Made by a program: the position numbers and the translations under genes
Shown: one piece after another, positions 39,847 through 47,799 of the stretch
Layout of the letters: every line of letters begins with the position of its first letter
Numbering within the stretch: position 1 is the first letter of the stretch
Assembly: GCF_019204005.1 (NCBI RefSeq)
Contig: NZ_JAGSPA010000003.1
Coordinates: 62,001-126,000 of the forward strand
Reading direction: 5' to 3'
DNA: 64,000 nucleotides
Source: Pacificimonas pallii
GTDB lineage: Bacteria; Pseudomonadota; Alphaproteobacteria; Sphingomonadales; Sphingomonadaceae
The notes under the pieces: model-generated
Seen by the model: the letters and a program-made list of their open reading frames with translations, nothing else
Database searches by the model: none
Told to the model about the DNA's origin: nothing

Positions 39847-40075
39847 AACCCTTCTCCGGCTTTACTTTCGCGGCAAAAGATGCGCCATCCTCACGCATCT
39901 CTTTGGCGATCTTGCCAGTGCTGGCGTCCTCATCCGTCAAGCGGCGCGCCTTCTGGCCGAGCTTCTCGGCGAAGGCGATGAATGCCGCCGCGAGCTTCGG
40001 GTCGGCGCCGTCCAGTTGCTCGCGCGTCATCGCCGGTCCAGCCGTGTTGCTCTTCGGTTTTACAGGCTTGCTCAT
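39842..40075 (-). CDS. Small basic 77-aa protein of the T3SS island
   Basis: Not recognised. 77 aa, Lys/Ala-rich (MSKPVKPKSNTAG; TREQLDGADPKLAAAFIAFAEKLG), predicted helical, no signal peptide. A good Shine-Dalgarno (AAGGAGATTGTC-ATG) supports a real gene. It lies 16 nt after the stop of the 255-aa exported protein gene, so the two are co-transcribed. Could be a cytosolic partner or a regulator; no direct evidence. Confidence 0.5.
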   Translation of the reverse strand: MSKPVKPKSNTAGPAMTREQLDGADPKLAAAFIAFAEKLGQKARRLTDEDASTGKIAKEMREDGASFAAKVKPEKGS

Positions 40076-40091
40076 GACAATCTCCTTGTCT

Positions 40092-40859
40092 TCAGCCGCG
40101 GTCCCGGAAGCCTTGGCTCGTCAGCTCCATCGCGCGCAAATCCTTGCCGAACATGGATTTCCACATCTCGTTGACCCCATCGGAAAATGCCCGCCGTTCC
40201 GTCGGCCCTTCACGCAGGCGGCCATGCTCCCAGCCCGCATAAATCGAGAAGAACAGACGCATAAATTCCTCGTCCAGTTTGCGGCGGAAATCCTCGGACC
40301 GGTATCTGGCATCCTGCGCAATGATCTGCGCCACCTGCGATCGCGCCGCGCTGAGCGCGCCGCGCGGCGGCTGCTGCTCGCCATTGGCGATCAGCCAACC
40401 GAGCACATTATAAGCTGCCATCGTCGCAGCGAGATCCCGCGTCGGGACGCCGAAATTGCGTGCAATCTGCTGATAGCCATCGACCGGATCGTGCCGTTCG
40501 AACAGGGACTTCATCGCAGCGGCGGACGCCGGGTTATTCTTCTGCAGGCGCGCATACATTTCGTGCTCGACCTGCCGGGATACGGCGTCGGAAGGCGTGT
40601 ACCCGAAGGAAAGCGATGCAGCGCCGACCTGCGGCGGCGCGGTCAAACCCGCACGCGGCGAACCGCTCGCAGCCGAGCCCTTGACGCCTAGGGAGCCATT
40701 TCGGCCGACCTTCCGCTTCGGCAGATCCCGAAAGACAGAATCGTGCAGGATGTCGCTGGAGATCGCGTTGTTCATGAAACCGAAATCCTGCGCGGCGGCA
40801 GGGCCGGAGCAGATCGCGAGGGCGGCGGCAGACACGGCGGCCAGGACGTTGGTCTTCAT
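40092..40859 (-). CDS. Exported protein of unknown function in T3SS island
   Basis: 255 aa from the ATG at 40859 (GAAGGAG 8 nt upstream; the preceding GTG is less likely). A clear Sec signal peptide (LAAVSAAALAICSGPAAAQ) precedes a helical mature protein with no cysteine (YTPSDAVSRQVEHEMYARL; FGVPTRDLAATMAAYNVLGWLI). I do not recognise the family with confidence. A Sec-exported protein inside a T3SS locus may be a periplasmic accessory or an immunity-type protein. Confidence 0.6.
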   Translation of the reverse strand: MKTNVLAAVSAAALAICSGPAAAQDFGFMNNAISSDILHDSVFRDLPKRKVGRNGSLGVKGSAASGSPRAGLTAPPQVGAASLSFGYTPSDAVSRQVEHEMYARLQKNNPASAAAMKSLFERHDPVDGYQQIARNFGVPTRDLAATMAAYNVLGWLIANGEQQPPRGALSAARSQVAQIIAQDARYRSEDFRRKLDEEFMRLFFSIYAGWEHGRLREGPTERRAFSDGVNEMWKSMFGKDLRAMELTSQGFRDRG

Positions 40860-40889
40860 CACTAAAACTCCTTCTTCTACACATGCGAA

Positions 40890-40916
40890 GAAGAGGAGGG
40901 CCGAACCCTCCTCTTC
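40890..40916 (-). terminator. Strong terminator-like hairpin after the harpin-like gene
   Basis: A perfect 11-bp stem GAAGAGGAGGG/CCCTCCTCTTC with a 5-nt loop lies 26 nt downstream of the harpin-like stop. The following bases are pyrimidine-rich but lack a true T-run. It isolates that gene as its own transcript and may stabilise the mRNA. Confidence 0.6.
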
Positions 40917-40942
40917 CCCATCTCCGTAGCGGAGCCAGTAGC

Positions 40943-41713
40943 TTACTGCTTGCGCGCAGACGCCTGCTGGGCTTCGCCGATGGACTTCAGCGCCGTCGTC
41001 AGAGCTTCGTTCAGGACTTTCAGTTCCTGAGCGACACCCTGCAGGAGCGCAGATTTGGACATCAGGTCCGTCTTCATGCTGTCGAATTCGGCCATATTGC
41101 CTTCATCGACTTCACCGAAGGAGGACTGGTCTTCACCGATCTGATTGATGCTCTCGGCGAGGTTACCCATCTGCTCCATCTTCTTGTCGAGGACTTCGCC
41201 GAGGAGGGCGGCCAGCTTCACGAGGAAGCCGCCTTCCGCCGTCACATCCGCCACGAGGCCATCCGCAGCCTGGACGCCGCCTTCACCGGCACCGCCGGCC
41301 CCCTGGCCCTGGCTGGCCGCACGGCCGCCGCGAGCGTTCGACTGCATGAATTCCTGCAGGACTTCGTCCAGCTTGGAATAGAGCGAGTCCGCCGCGCGGA
41401 GGATGTTGCCCTCGTCCATGGGGGACATGCCGAACTGCTCGGCAAAACCGCTGATGGCTTCCTGATAGTTCTGTGTCGCGCCCTGCGTGTCGCCGAGAGC
41501 TCCGGCAAATGCACCCTGCGCGGTATCGATGATGCTCTGCGGCAGACCGAGCTGCTGACCGAGCTGCTGGATGACCTGCTGACCAATTGCGCTGACGATC
41601 TGCTGCATCGCCATCGTGGCGAGCATACTGGTGCCGCCCGTTGCGATGCCAAGCGCGGCCTGCGCGGCGAAATTTACGATACTACCGAAGTCGAAGTTGA
41701 AACCACCAGACAT
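40943..41713 (-). CDS. Harpin-like / translocator-like T3SS substrate candidate
   Basis: 256 aa from the ATG at 41713 (GGGAG 7 nt upstream; ATG at 41719 is also in frame). Free of cysteine and tryptophan, rich in Gly, Ala, Gln and Ser, no Sec signal. It has an amphipathic/hydrophobic N-terminal third (IVNFAAQAALGIATGG; IVSAIGQQVIQQLGQQLG), a flexible Gly-rich hinge (GGRAASQGQGAGGAGEGG) and C-terminal helices. This composition is that of harpins and some translocators exported by T3SS. Monocistronic, with a T3SS box 121 nt upstream and a strong hairpin after it, consistent with an abundant secreted product. No family match recognised. Confidence 0.6.
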   Translation of the reverse strand: MSGGFNFDFGSIVNFAAQAALGIATGGTSMLATMAMQQIVSAIGQQVIQQLGQQLGLPQSIIDTAQGAFAGALGDTQGATQNYQEAISGFAEQFGMSPMDEGNILRAADSLYSKLDEVLQEFMQSNARGGRAASQGQGAGGAGEGGVQAADGLVADVTAEGGFLVKLAALLGEVLDKKMEQMGNLAESINQIGEDQSSFGEVDEGNMAEFDSMKTDLMSKSALLQGVAQELKVLNEALTTALKSIGEAQQASARKQ

Positions 41714-41834
41714 GTTCATTCTCCCAAAGTCGGCGCGTCGTCCGCGCCTTGATCCCGAGTTTGTCGTTCGGGGTTTTCGGTGACCCGCTGTCCCCGCGAA
41801 CATCTGAATAGTCCTCCACTTCGTCCTGCTAATA

Positions 41835-41854
41835 TATGCGGGATTCCCCTGAAT
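41835..41854 (-). promoter_or_regulatory. T3SS-regulon palindromic box, copy C
   Basis: Minus-strand reading ATTCAGGGGAATCCCGCATA, preceded by GCCGAA, in the 154-nt gap upstream of the harpin-like gene. A second, weaker look-alike (TACGGGTCATCCCGCA, 41869-41884) follows but overlaps the last codons of the GNAT gene. Confidence 0.6.
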
Positions 41855-41867
41855 TTCGGCTGAACTC

Positions 41868-42491
41868 CTACGGGTCATCCCGCATTTTCCGGCGGTTCAC
41901 CGCGATTCTCGCAGCCTCGCGGCGCGTGAGCGGCTGGCGCTCCCGTAACGACCAGGACTCGGCATCATGATACCATTCGATGGCGCGCTTTCCGAAAGCA
42001 TCGCGAAAGCGCCGCGGAACGAAGCCGAGACGCGCGAGCACGAAGTCGATCGCACGGTTGTCCGGGTGGCCGAGGCTAACCAGCGCGGACTCTCCGCGCG
42101 CGCCAAACGCTTCGTCGACCAGCGCGCGTCCCCCCTCGAAGGCGAGGCCACTGCCCCAATATTTGGGAAACAGGCGACCGCCGAGTTCGAGGAGGCCGCT
42201 GTCTTCGTCGCGGACGAGCGAAAAGGACCCGACGAATTCGCCGCAGTCCGCAAGGCTGGCATGAAGCGGGCCGGGCTCTCCGCGCGCATAAAGACCCTCG
42301 GCCCAGACCTGGTAGATATGTGCGATCTCAGGCCGGTCGGGCACGCTGTCGATCAGCATAGCGGTCACGCGCGGATCGTTGTGCAGCGCCAGGATATCCC
42401 GGCGGTCCCCCGGAACGAACGCGCGGAGAATGAGGCGCGCGGTTTTGAGGCGGAACCCTTCCGTCGTCATCGCAAACGTCGCCGCTACCAC
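41868..42491 (-). CDS. GNAT family N-acetyltransferase (RimJ/RimL-like)
   Basis: 207 aa from a GTG at 42491 overlapping the LuxR stop; an ATG at 42470 would start it seven codons later. Acetyltransferase fold: LKTARLILRAFVPGDRRDILAL at the start, LFPKYWGSGLAFEGGRALVDEAF (AcCoA pyrophosphate loop), LGHPDNRAIDFVLARLGFVPR (typical N-R-A-I-x-V-x-x-x-L-G-F). Last gene of the long T3SS operon, which is unusual; it may acetylate a small molecule or a T3SS protein N-terminus, or be a passenger. Confidence 0.82.
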   Translation of the reverse strand: MVAATFAMTTEGFRLKTARLILRAFVPGDRRDILALHNDPRVTAMLIDSVPDRPEIAHIYQVWAEGLYARGEPGPLHASLADCGEFVGSFSLVRDEDSGLLELGGRLFPKYWGSGLAFEGGRALVDEAFGARGESALVSLGHPDNRAIDFVLARLGFVPRRFRDAFGKRAIEWYHDAESWSLRERQPLTRREAARIAVNRRKMRDDP

Positions 42492-42817
42492 CTGACAATG
42501 CTGAGCACGCCCGCCATCGCGATCATCTGGCTGCGATGCGCAAGACCGAGTTTGCCGCGCAGATTCCGGAGATGCGTTTCCAGCGTACGGTCGGAAATAA
42601 ACAGGCGATCGGCGATCTGCTTGTCGGCGAGACCTTCGCCGAGAACGCGGAGCACCGCTTTTTCGGTCTTCGTCAGCGTATCGAGCGCGGCGGCGCGGTC
42701 GGCGGACATCAATGCCGGCGCAGCTTCGATAATTTGCTCGAACGTAACCCCCGCGGCACCCGGCGGTGTTTCGTCACCGGGCTGCGCGGAGGAGATCGGC
42801 ATCACGGCGGCCATCAT
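42485..42817 (-). CDS. LuxR-type DNA-binding protein (HTH only), T3SS operon regulator candidate
   Basis: 110 aa. The C-terminal 60 residues form a GerE/LuxR helix-turn-helix (LTKTEKAVLRVLGEGLADKQIADRL and SDRTLETHLRNLRGKLGL). There is no receiver or autoinducer domain, only about 45 residues of non-conserved N-terminus. Its start codon overlaps the sctP stop (ATGA), so it is made with the apparatus. LuxR-type dimers bind inverted repeats, so it is an obvious candidate to recognise the palindromic box found at five T3SS-linked sites. That link is inference. Confidence 0.85.
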   Translation of the reverse strand: MMAAVMPISSAQPGDETPPGAAGVTFEQIIEAAPALMSADRAAALDTLTKTEKAVLRVLGEGLADKQIADRLFISDRTLETHLRNLRGKLGLAHRSQMIAMAGVLSIVRW

Positions 42818-43479
42818 GCGGGGCGCGCCCCAACGCCAAGCTGAGCGGCGGGGTCCGGATCCGTTTCGAATTCGATGGCGTCGACGCGGTGGCCCCGCGC
42901 GATCAATCGCTCGCGCAGCCTTTGCGCGTCGGCCTGCAGGCGCACTCGGTCGCCAGCATGAGCGGCGATGACGAGCTGCATCGTGCCCTCATCGGTCCGC
43001 GCGAGGCGCACGCCCGCAACCGGGGCAATCGCCTGGTTGAAGCGCAGAACGAGCTGGTCGGGTCCGTCGGCGCCCATTGCCTCGCCGACGAACAGCTTGT
43101 CGATCATCGCGCCCATGTCCGCGCTTCCAGCACGGCCGCCGGGCAGTGCGGTCGAAGACAGCAGGCCGCTATTGTCGGTCAGCGTGGCAAGCGTATTTTG
43201 CAGCAGGCCTTGCTGCTGACCGCCCGTCTCCCCCTCCTGCCGCGCGCCCTGACCGTCCAAGGCCTCGATCCGGTCATCGCCATTTGTTGGCGCCTCCGGC
43301 TTGGACTGCTGATCGGCGCGCGTCGCGGCGTCAGTCTTTGGATCAGCGGGAACCTGCCGCCGCGCCGAACCCAGCGCTTCGGAAAAACGAAACACCGCGT
43401 CCGGCGAAGGCGAAGGGCGCTGCGGCGCGGCGCGCGGCGCAGGCTCGGCTTCGGGCGAAGGGGGCGGCGCAGCGGTCAC
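42814..43479 (-). CDS. sctP: T3SS needle-length regulator SctP-like (YscP/FliK-type C-terminus)
   Basis: 221 aa from a GTG at 43479 that overlaps the sctO stop (GTGA). A Pro/Ala-rich disordered N-terminal half (APPPSPEAEPAPRAAP) is followed by a compact C-terminal domain (LVLRFNQAIAPVAGVRLAR; MQLVIAAHAGDRVRLQADAQRLRERL) of the kind found in substrate-specificity-switch proteins. The call rests mainly on order (directly after sctN-sctO) and this architecture; sequence conservation in the family is low. Confidence 0.68.
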   Translation of the reverse strand: MTAAPPPSPEAEPAPRAAPQRPSPSPDAVFRFSEALGSARRQVPADPKTDAATRADQQSKPEAPTNGDDRIEALDGQGARQEGETGGQQQGLLQNTLATLTDNSGLLSSTALPGGRAGSADMGAMIDKLFVGEAMGADGPDQLVLRFNQAIAPVAGVRLARTDEGTMQLVIAAHAGDRVRLQADAQRLRERLIARGHRVDAIEFETDPDPAAQLGVGARPA

Positions 43480-43952
43480 GCAACAATCCCGCGTGCCCGC
43501 TCGTCTTCCGCGCGGCGGTCCTGCCGCAGGGCAGATGCGAGGCTTTCGTCCGCACGTGCGCGTCGGTGGAGGGCAGCGATAGCTTCGTTCTTTGCGCGGG
43601 CAATGCGCCAGTCGCGCCGGGCCGCGGCGACCGCGTTGTCCGCCTCCACCCGCGCAGCGACCGCTGTCTTTAGTGCCTCTGTCGCCGCGCCGCATCGCCG
43701 CGCGAGCAGCGCTTCACGCGCTGCCGTGATATCGCGGAACCGCGCCTTTTCGTTTTCCGGCGCGGCCGACAGCCAGTCGGAAAGCGCCGCCATGTCGCTG
43801 CGAACGGCCTCTGCGTCGCGGCGTCTAGCCTCGACTTCGACAACCGCTTCGGTGAGCGCCTTGCTGGCAGCGGCGAGTGTCTTCTCGACACGCCGCAGCT
43901 TCAGCTCATGCAGCTGGACGAGCTGGCCGGTTTCGACGATCGACGAGCTCAT
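43476..43952 (-). CDS. sctO: T3SS stalk protein SctO (YscO/FliJ-like)
   Basis: 158 aa, almost entirely a charged antiparallel coiled coil (LVQLHELKLRRVEKTLAAASKAL; DWRIARAKNEAIAALHRRARAD). SctO links the ATPase ring to the export gate like the gamma subunit of F1. Immediately follows sctN with a 4-nt overlap and precedes sctP. Confidence 0.75.
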   Translation of the reverse strand: MSSSIVETGQLVQLHELKLRRVEKTLAAASKALTEAVVEVEARRRDAEAVRSDMAALSDWLSAAPENEKARFRDITAAREALLARRCGAATEALKTAVAARVEADNAVAAARRDWRIARAKNEAIAALHRRARADESLASALRQDRRAEDERARGIVA

Positions 43953-45265
43953 TCCGCCAGCCCCTTCAGAGCCGCAAGCGTATCGTCGCGTGCGATTTGA
44001 TCGCCCATATCCTGTCTCAGGAACGCCTCGATCCGTGCGCGGCGCTCGATGGCCTTGTCGGCGAGCGGGTCGCTGCCGGACTCATACTCGCCGACCTGCA
44101 ATAGAAATTCGATCTCGCCATATTTCGAGAGCATCGCACGAACATCGCCCGCCGCTGCCGCTGTTTCGCTGCTCATCAGTCGCGGTGCGACGCGGCTGAC
44201 GGAGCCGAGAAGGTCGATGGCGGGATAATGCGCGCGCGCGGCAAGTTCGCGTGACAGGACGATATGCCCATCGAGGATGGAGCGGACTTCCTCCCCGACC
44301 GGATCGTCGCCCTCCTCGTCCTCCACCAGCACGGTATAGAATGCGGTCATGGAGCCGCGCGCATCGTTACCGGCGCGCTCGAACAACCGCGGCAGGTCGG
44401 CGAATACCGACGGTGGATAGCCGCGGCGGACGGCGGGTTCGCCGATGCTAAGGCCAATTTCGCGAAGCGCGCGCGCGTAGCGGGTCACGGAATCCATCAT
44501 GAGGCAAACATTGCGGCCCTCCGCGCGAAATCCTTCGGCAATCGCCGTCGCCGTCCGCGCCGCACGGGCGCGTTCCATCGCCGGCCGGTCCGAAGTCGCG
44601 ACGATGACTACCGAGCGTGCCAGTCCCTCATCGCCAAGCGCATCGTCCAGGAACTCGCGCACCTCGCGACCGCGCTCGCCAATCAGGGCGACGACGTTGA
44701 CGTCGGCCCTGCCGCCGCGCGCAAGCATACCGAGAAGACTCGATTTACCGACGCCTGCCATCGCGAAAACGCCGAGACGCTGTCCGCGTCCGACCGGGAC
44801 GATCCCGTCGATGGCCCGCACGCCGGTTTCGAACGGCGCATCGACCGGTAGCCTGGTGAGCGGATCGGGAGCAGGGCCGTCGATCGCGCGGCGCGGCAGG
44901 TTCGCGGGCAAGTCGCCTTTTCCATCGAGCGGCTGTCCCTGCGCGTCGACAACCCGCCCGAGCAGCGCGTCGCCAAATGGCACGCCGCCGCTGCCTTTCC
45001 GGCGGAACACATCGAATTCGCCGCCAAGGCCGGTCAAAGGTTCCAGCGGCGTCAGGATGGCGGCATCGCCGTCCAGGCCGACGACCTCGGCAGGCACGCG
45101 GTGACCCGTGACCGGATCGACGGCGTCGCACGTCTCGCCGATATGCGCGCCGAGCCCGCTGACCCTGATTGTCGTGCCGACGGCGCGTTCGATCTTGCCG
45201 ATGCGGCCGAGCGTATCGATGCGCGGCAGGGCGGTGACGATGTCCGGAAGGGCGTCAGGCGGCAT
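43949..45265 (-). CDS. sctN: T3SS ATPase SctN
   Basis: 438 aa F1-like ATPase that unfolds and releases substrates. Walker A: FAMAGVGKSSLLGMLA. Conserved blocks follow: VVALIGERGREVREFL, VVIVATSDRPAMERARAA, CLMMDSVTRYARALREIGLSIGEPA and PSVFADLPRLFERAG. The C-terminus carries the helical SctN-specific domain. It overlaps sctL by 11 nt and sctO by 4 nt. No FlhF, FliH or other flagellar genes adjoin, supporting a non-flagellar system. Confidence 0.95.
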   Translation of the reverse strand: MPPDALPDIVTALPRIDTLGRIGKIERAVGTTIRVSGLGAHIGETCDAVDPVTGHRVPAEVVGLDGDAAILTPLEPLTGLGGEFDVFRRKGSGGVPFGDALLGRVVDAQGQPLDGKGDLPANLPRRAIDGPAPDPLTRLPVDAPFETGVRAIDGIVPVGRGQRLGVFAMAGVGKSSLLGMLARGGRADVNVVALIGERGREVREFLDDALGDEGLARSVVIVATSDRPAMERARAARTATAIAEGFRAEGRNVCLMMDSVTRYARALREIGLSIGEPAVRRGYPPSVFADLPRLFERAGNDARGSMTAFYTVLVEDEEGDDPVGEEVRSILDGHIVLSRELAARAHYPAIDLLGSVSRVAPRLMSSETAAAAGDVRAMLSKYGEIEFLLQVGEYESGSDPLADKAIERRARIEAFLRQDMGDQIARDDTLAALKGLAE

Positions 45266-45869
45266 TCAGCGCCCCCTCTGCGCGGCGCGCGGTAAAAGCG
45301 CCTTCGAGCGCGGAAAGCTGCATCTCAAGGCTCGCATCGACGCGCCCATGCGGACCGACGACGAGACAGGCGCGTTCCGAGATGGATGCATCCGCATGGA
45401 TCGTAAGATTCTCGCGTCCGGCAAGTCGCTTTTGAACGGTCTCGGCGACGGAGGGATGGACATGCACCTCCAGTGTGACCGTATCCGAAATCTCAGCCAC
45501 CGCATTGGCGGCGAGCGCGGCCACGAGCCTGTCCGCATCGAGCGACGGTGCAATCCGCTGAAGGATGGCGAGGGCAAGCGTTTCCGCGCGCTCCCGCGCT
45601 TCCCGGTCCAGCGTTGCCGCGCGGGCCTCCAGCCGGGCAAAGGCCTCGGCGTGGCGGGCGCGGACGCGCTCCTCTGCACTGGCTTCAGCGGCTGCGGCGG
45701 CGCTCGCCTTCGCCTCGTCAAGTTCGGCGTCGCGCTCGGCTTCGCGGTCCTCAATACGCTTTATTAGCGCCGTGCAGCTTTCGGCAGCAGGAATATCGAC
45801 GGCGCGCAGGATCGCGCTGTCGCTGATCACGGACGTCCGCGCGCTGGCTGCGATCAGATACATCGTCAT
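45255..45869 (-). CDS. sctL: T3SS ATPase stator/sorting-platform protein SctL
   Basis: 204 aa FliH/YscL-like. An Ala/Glu-rich coiled coil (EDREAERDAELDEAKASAAA, RARHAEAFARLEARAATLDREA) leads into a V-ATPase subunit E-like C-terminal domain (VTLEVHVHPSVAETVQKRL; LVVGPHGRVDASLEMQLSAL). Links SctN to SctQ at the cytoplasmic sorting platform. Overlaps sctN and sctK. Confidence 0.82.
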   Translation of the reverse strand: MTMYLIAASARTSVISDSAILRAVDIPAAESCTALIKRIEDREAERDAELDEAKASAAAAAEASAEERVRARHAEAFARLEARAATLDREARERAETLALAILQRIAPSLDADRLVAALAANAVAEISDTVTLEVHVHPSVAETVQKRLAGRENLTIHADASISERACLVVGPHGRVDASLEMQLSALEGAFTARRAEGALNAA

Positions 45870-46315
45870 GCGCCGTTCGCCATGTCAGCGCCCGGCATTT
45901 CCACATTCGCCATATCGACATCGGTGCGTTCCAGCGCCCCGATCAGCGCCCGTGCCGCCGATCTGAACGTTGAGGCGTAAAGCGCCGCCTCCACTATGCC
46001 TGAACCCGTTTCCGGCAACGCTCCGGGCGTGTCCACGGCGAGCAGCCGGTCCAGTTCGGCCTCGCCGCGTTTGTCCTCGAGCGCGGCCAGCGTCTCGCCG
46101 TCCAGGCGGCCCGCCGCCCGGTGTGCGGTGACGGCATCGACGGCGTCGGCCGCGATGCGGTTCGCTTCGCCGGGCAGGCGCTCCGTCCAATGCGGCAAGG
46201 TCGCCAGATCGGCCCAGGTCGCGCGCGACCGTGGACGCAGCAACCGATGCGGACGTCCACCGGTTTCCCATTCGGCAAGCGCACGTGCGCGGGAAAAAAG
46301 CTCGCTGCGTTTCAC
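45866..46315 (-). CDS. sctK: T3SS sorting-platform protein SctK-like
   Basis: 149 aa, Arg/Ala-rich, soluble. Identified mainly by position: sctJ-K-L-N order as in the nolT-nolU-nolV-rhcN cluster of rhizobia and hrcJ-hrpB4-hrcL of Hrp2 systems. SctK adaptors are poorly conserved and usually longer (about 200 aa), so this is a short or divergent version. It overlaps both neighbours by 4 nt. Confidence 0.58.
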   Translation of the reverse strand: MKRSELFSRARALAEWETGGRPHRLLRPRSRATWADLATLPHWTERLPGEANRIAADAVDAVTAHRAAGRLDGETLAALEDKRGEAELDRLLAVDTPGALPETGSGIVEAALYASTFRSAARALIGALERTDVDMANVEMPGADMANGA

Positions 46316-47034
46316 GCATCGCCCTCCGCATCTTCACCGCGCGTACCGAAGAAGCGTTTGCGGATCTGCGGAACCGCGCCCGCCAGGCCGACCGCACCCA
46401 GCAGCAGCGCAATCACGCCCATGCTCGCCGCCAGGGTTTCGTTGTTGCCGCGCCTCGGCCGGGTGAACGGTTCCGCCGGGAACATGGCGACGGTGACATT
46501 GTCGGCGCTGAGGCCCTCGACGCCGTTAACGACCAGTGCCTTGATCTCGCCTATATGGCCGGACATGTCGACGCCCGCCCTGTGCTTGACCAGGACCGAG
46601 GCCGATGATGGTTTCGGCGTGTCCGCGAGCGGGTCGTGCTGCGGTATTGCAAGATGGACACGCGCCACGACGACACCGTCCAGCGCCGTCAGTGTCCGCG
46701 ACAATTCCTGACTGAGGCCGTACATCAACCGCGCACGCTGGGAGATTTCGGAATCGACGAAACCTTCCTTTTTGAAAATCTCGCCAAGATTTGCGTAATC
46801 CTCGCGCGGATAGCCTTGCGAGTTTAGCGCCGCGATCGCATCGGCAAAATCGCCGCGATCCACGGTGAGCGCAAAGCGGCCCTCTCCATCCGCCGATTTC
46901 GACGCGCCGATACCGGCATCGTCGAGAATGACGAGCATCTCGTTCGCCTGTTCCTCGCCGATGTCGGTATAAAGCGGCGCGGCGCTGCACGCAGCCAGAA
47001 AGAATAGCAGCGCCGGGATGAGGGCCCTTGTCAT
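46312..47034 (-). CDS. sctJ: T3SS inner-membrane ring lipoprotein SctJ
   Basis: 240 aa. Lipoprotein signal ending in FLAACS, the YscJ/FliF-like periplasmic domain (LYTDIGEEQANEMLVILDDAGI; GYPREDYANLGEIFKKEGFVDSE; YGLSQELSRTLTALDGVVVARVHLAIP) and a C-terminal membrane helix (LAASMGVIALLLGAVGLAGAV). Forms the inner ring with SctD. It is the non-flagellar kind: lipoprotein and short, whereas FliF has two membrane helices and more than 500 aa. Confidence 0.94.
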   Translation of the reverse strand: MTRALIPALLFFLAACSAAPLYTDIGEEQANEMLVILDDAGIGASKSADGEGRFALTVDRGDFADAIAALNSQGYPREDYANLGEIFKKEGFVDSEISQRARLMYGLSQELSRTLTALDGVVVARVHLAIPQHDPLADTPKPSSASVLVKHRAGVDMSGHIGEIKALVVNGVEGLSADNVTVAMFPAEPFTRPRRGNNETLAASMGVIALLLGAVGLAGAVPQIRKRFFGTRGEDAEGDA

Positions 47035-47045
47035 GATGCGTTCTC

Positions 47046-47441
47046 CTAGGCCTGCTGCCGGAACAGCTGCGACAGCCCGTCAGACGTGCGGTTCGCGATG
47101 TTCGAGGTCAGCTGGCAGTGGAACATGAACTGGTGCGAACGCACCGTCAGGTCGATCATCTCCGACGGGGTCAGCTCCTTTCCGGACGCGGCCAGCCGGT
47201 TCGCCTCGACGGCAAGATCGCGGGCTTCCCCGTCGACCTTGCTCATGGTTTCCATCACCGATTCCATCGCGGGCGAGACCATGTCCTTCCCGCCCGCCTG
47301 CGACGCGCGTTCCAGCGCCGCACCGAAATTGCCGATGTCGGTTAGCGATGCTGCGGTTGGCATCGCCGATGGCGTACCCGCCGCGGCAGGGCCCGCCATC
47401 TCCGTAAGCGTGAGCGCTGCGGCACCGATTTCTACAGCCAT
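47046..47441 (-). CDS. sctI: T3SS inner-rod protein SctI (HrpB2/NolB-like)
   Basis: 131 aa. The C-terminal helix (LTPSEMIDLTVRSHQFMFHCQLTSNIANRTSDGLSQLFRQQA) is the recognisable part: inner-rod proteins end in an amphipathic helix with a conserved ANR-like motif, and the length equals HrpB2. It joins the export gate to the needle. Placed between sctF and sctJ, as in other Hrp2/rhizobial loci. Confidence 0.75.
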   Translation of the reverse strand: MAVEIGAAALTLTEMAGPAAAGTPSAMPTAASLTDIGNFGAALERASQAGGKDMVSPAMESVMETMSKVDGEARDLAVEANRLAASGKELTPSEMIDLTVRSHQFMFHCQLTSNIANRTSDGLSQLFRQQA

Positions 47442-47467
47442 CGCGCGTCTCCCTTCCTCGTGCGAAA

Positions 47468-47773
47468 TCAGTTCTTGCGAGCCATCGTCTGCAGCGACTC
47501 GCCGACCGAATTGGTGGAGGTCGAGCTGGACTGCGCCATGAAGCTCATTCGCAGCGATTCCGCCGTCAGCATTGTGATCTGCGAGGGTGAGTCCGCGCCC
47601 TGCTGCAGCTCTTCCGCGCGGACTTCGATGCGCGTTGCCTGATTGTCGAGCGCGTTGCCCCAGGCATGTGCCAGCGCTTCGTACCAGGATGCGGGATCCG
47701 CATTGGTTTCCCGGCGACCTGCCGACGGCGCGGCAGCCAGGTTATTCAGGAGGTAATTCGTATCGACGGTCAT
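47468..47773 (-). CDS. sctF: Putative T3SS needle protein SctF
   Basis: 101 aa, helical, no cysteine, no signal peptide. Strong Shine-Dalgarno (GAGGAG) as expected for an abundant subunit. The C-terminus (SSSTSTNSVGESLQTMARKN) resembles the last helix of needle subunits, but the protein is longer than classic needles (about 80 aa) and I see no PxxP loop. Its place between sctD and sctI supports a needle or pilus subunit; HrpB1-like is an alternative. Confidence 0.5.
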   Translation of the reverse strand: MTVDTNYLLNNLAAAPSAGRRETNADPASWYEALAHAWGNALDNQATRIEVRAEELQQGADSPSQITMLTAESLRMSFMAQSSSTSTNSVGESLQTMARKN

Positions 47774-47799
47774 AGTCTCTCTCCTCGGGTTGATCAGAA

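Noticed and set aside
41869-41884. Sixth copy of the GGGAANTCCCG box (TACGGGTCATCCCGCA)
   Set aside because: It lies in the last codons of the GNAT gene, faces no plus-strand gene and has a weaker core, so chance is likely; kept only as a note in copy C.
42814-43695. Longer sctP start at 43695
   Set aside because: The extra 72 codons overlap sctO entirely and are Arg/Cys-rich shadow; the GTG at 43479 gives the usual stop-start overlap.
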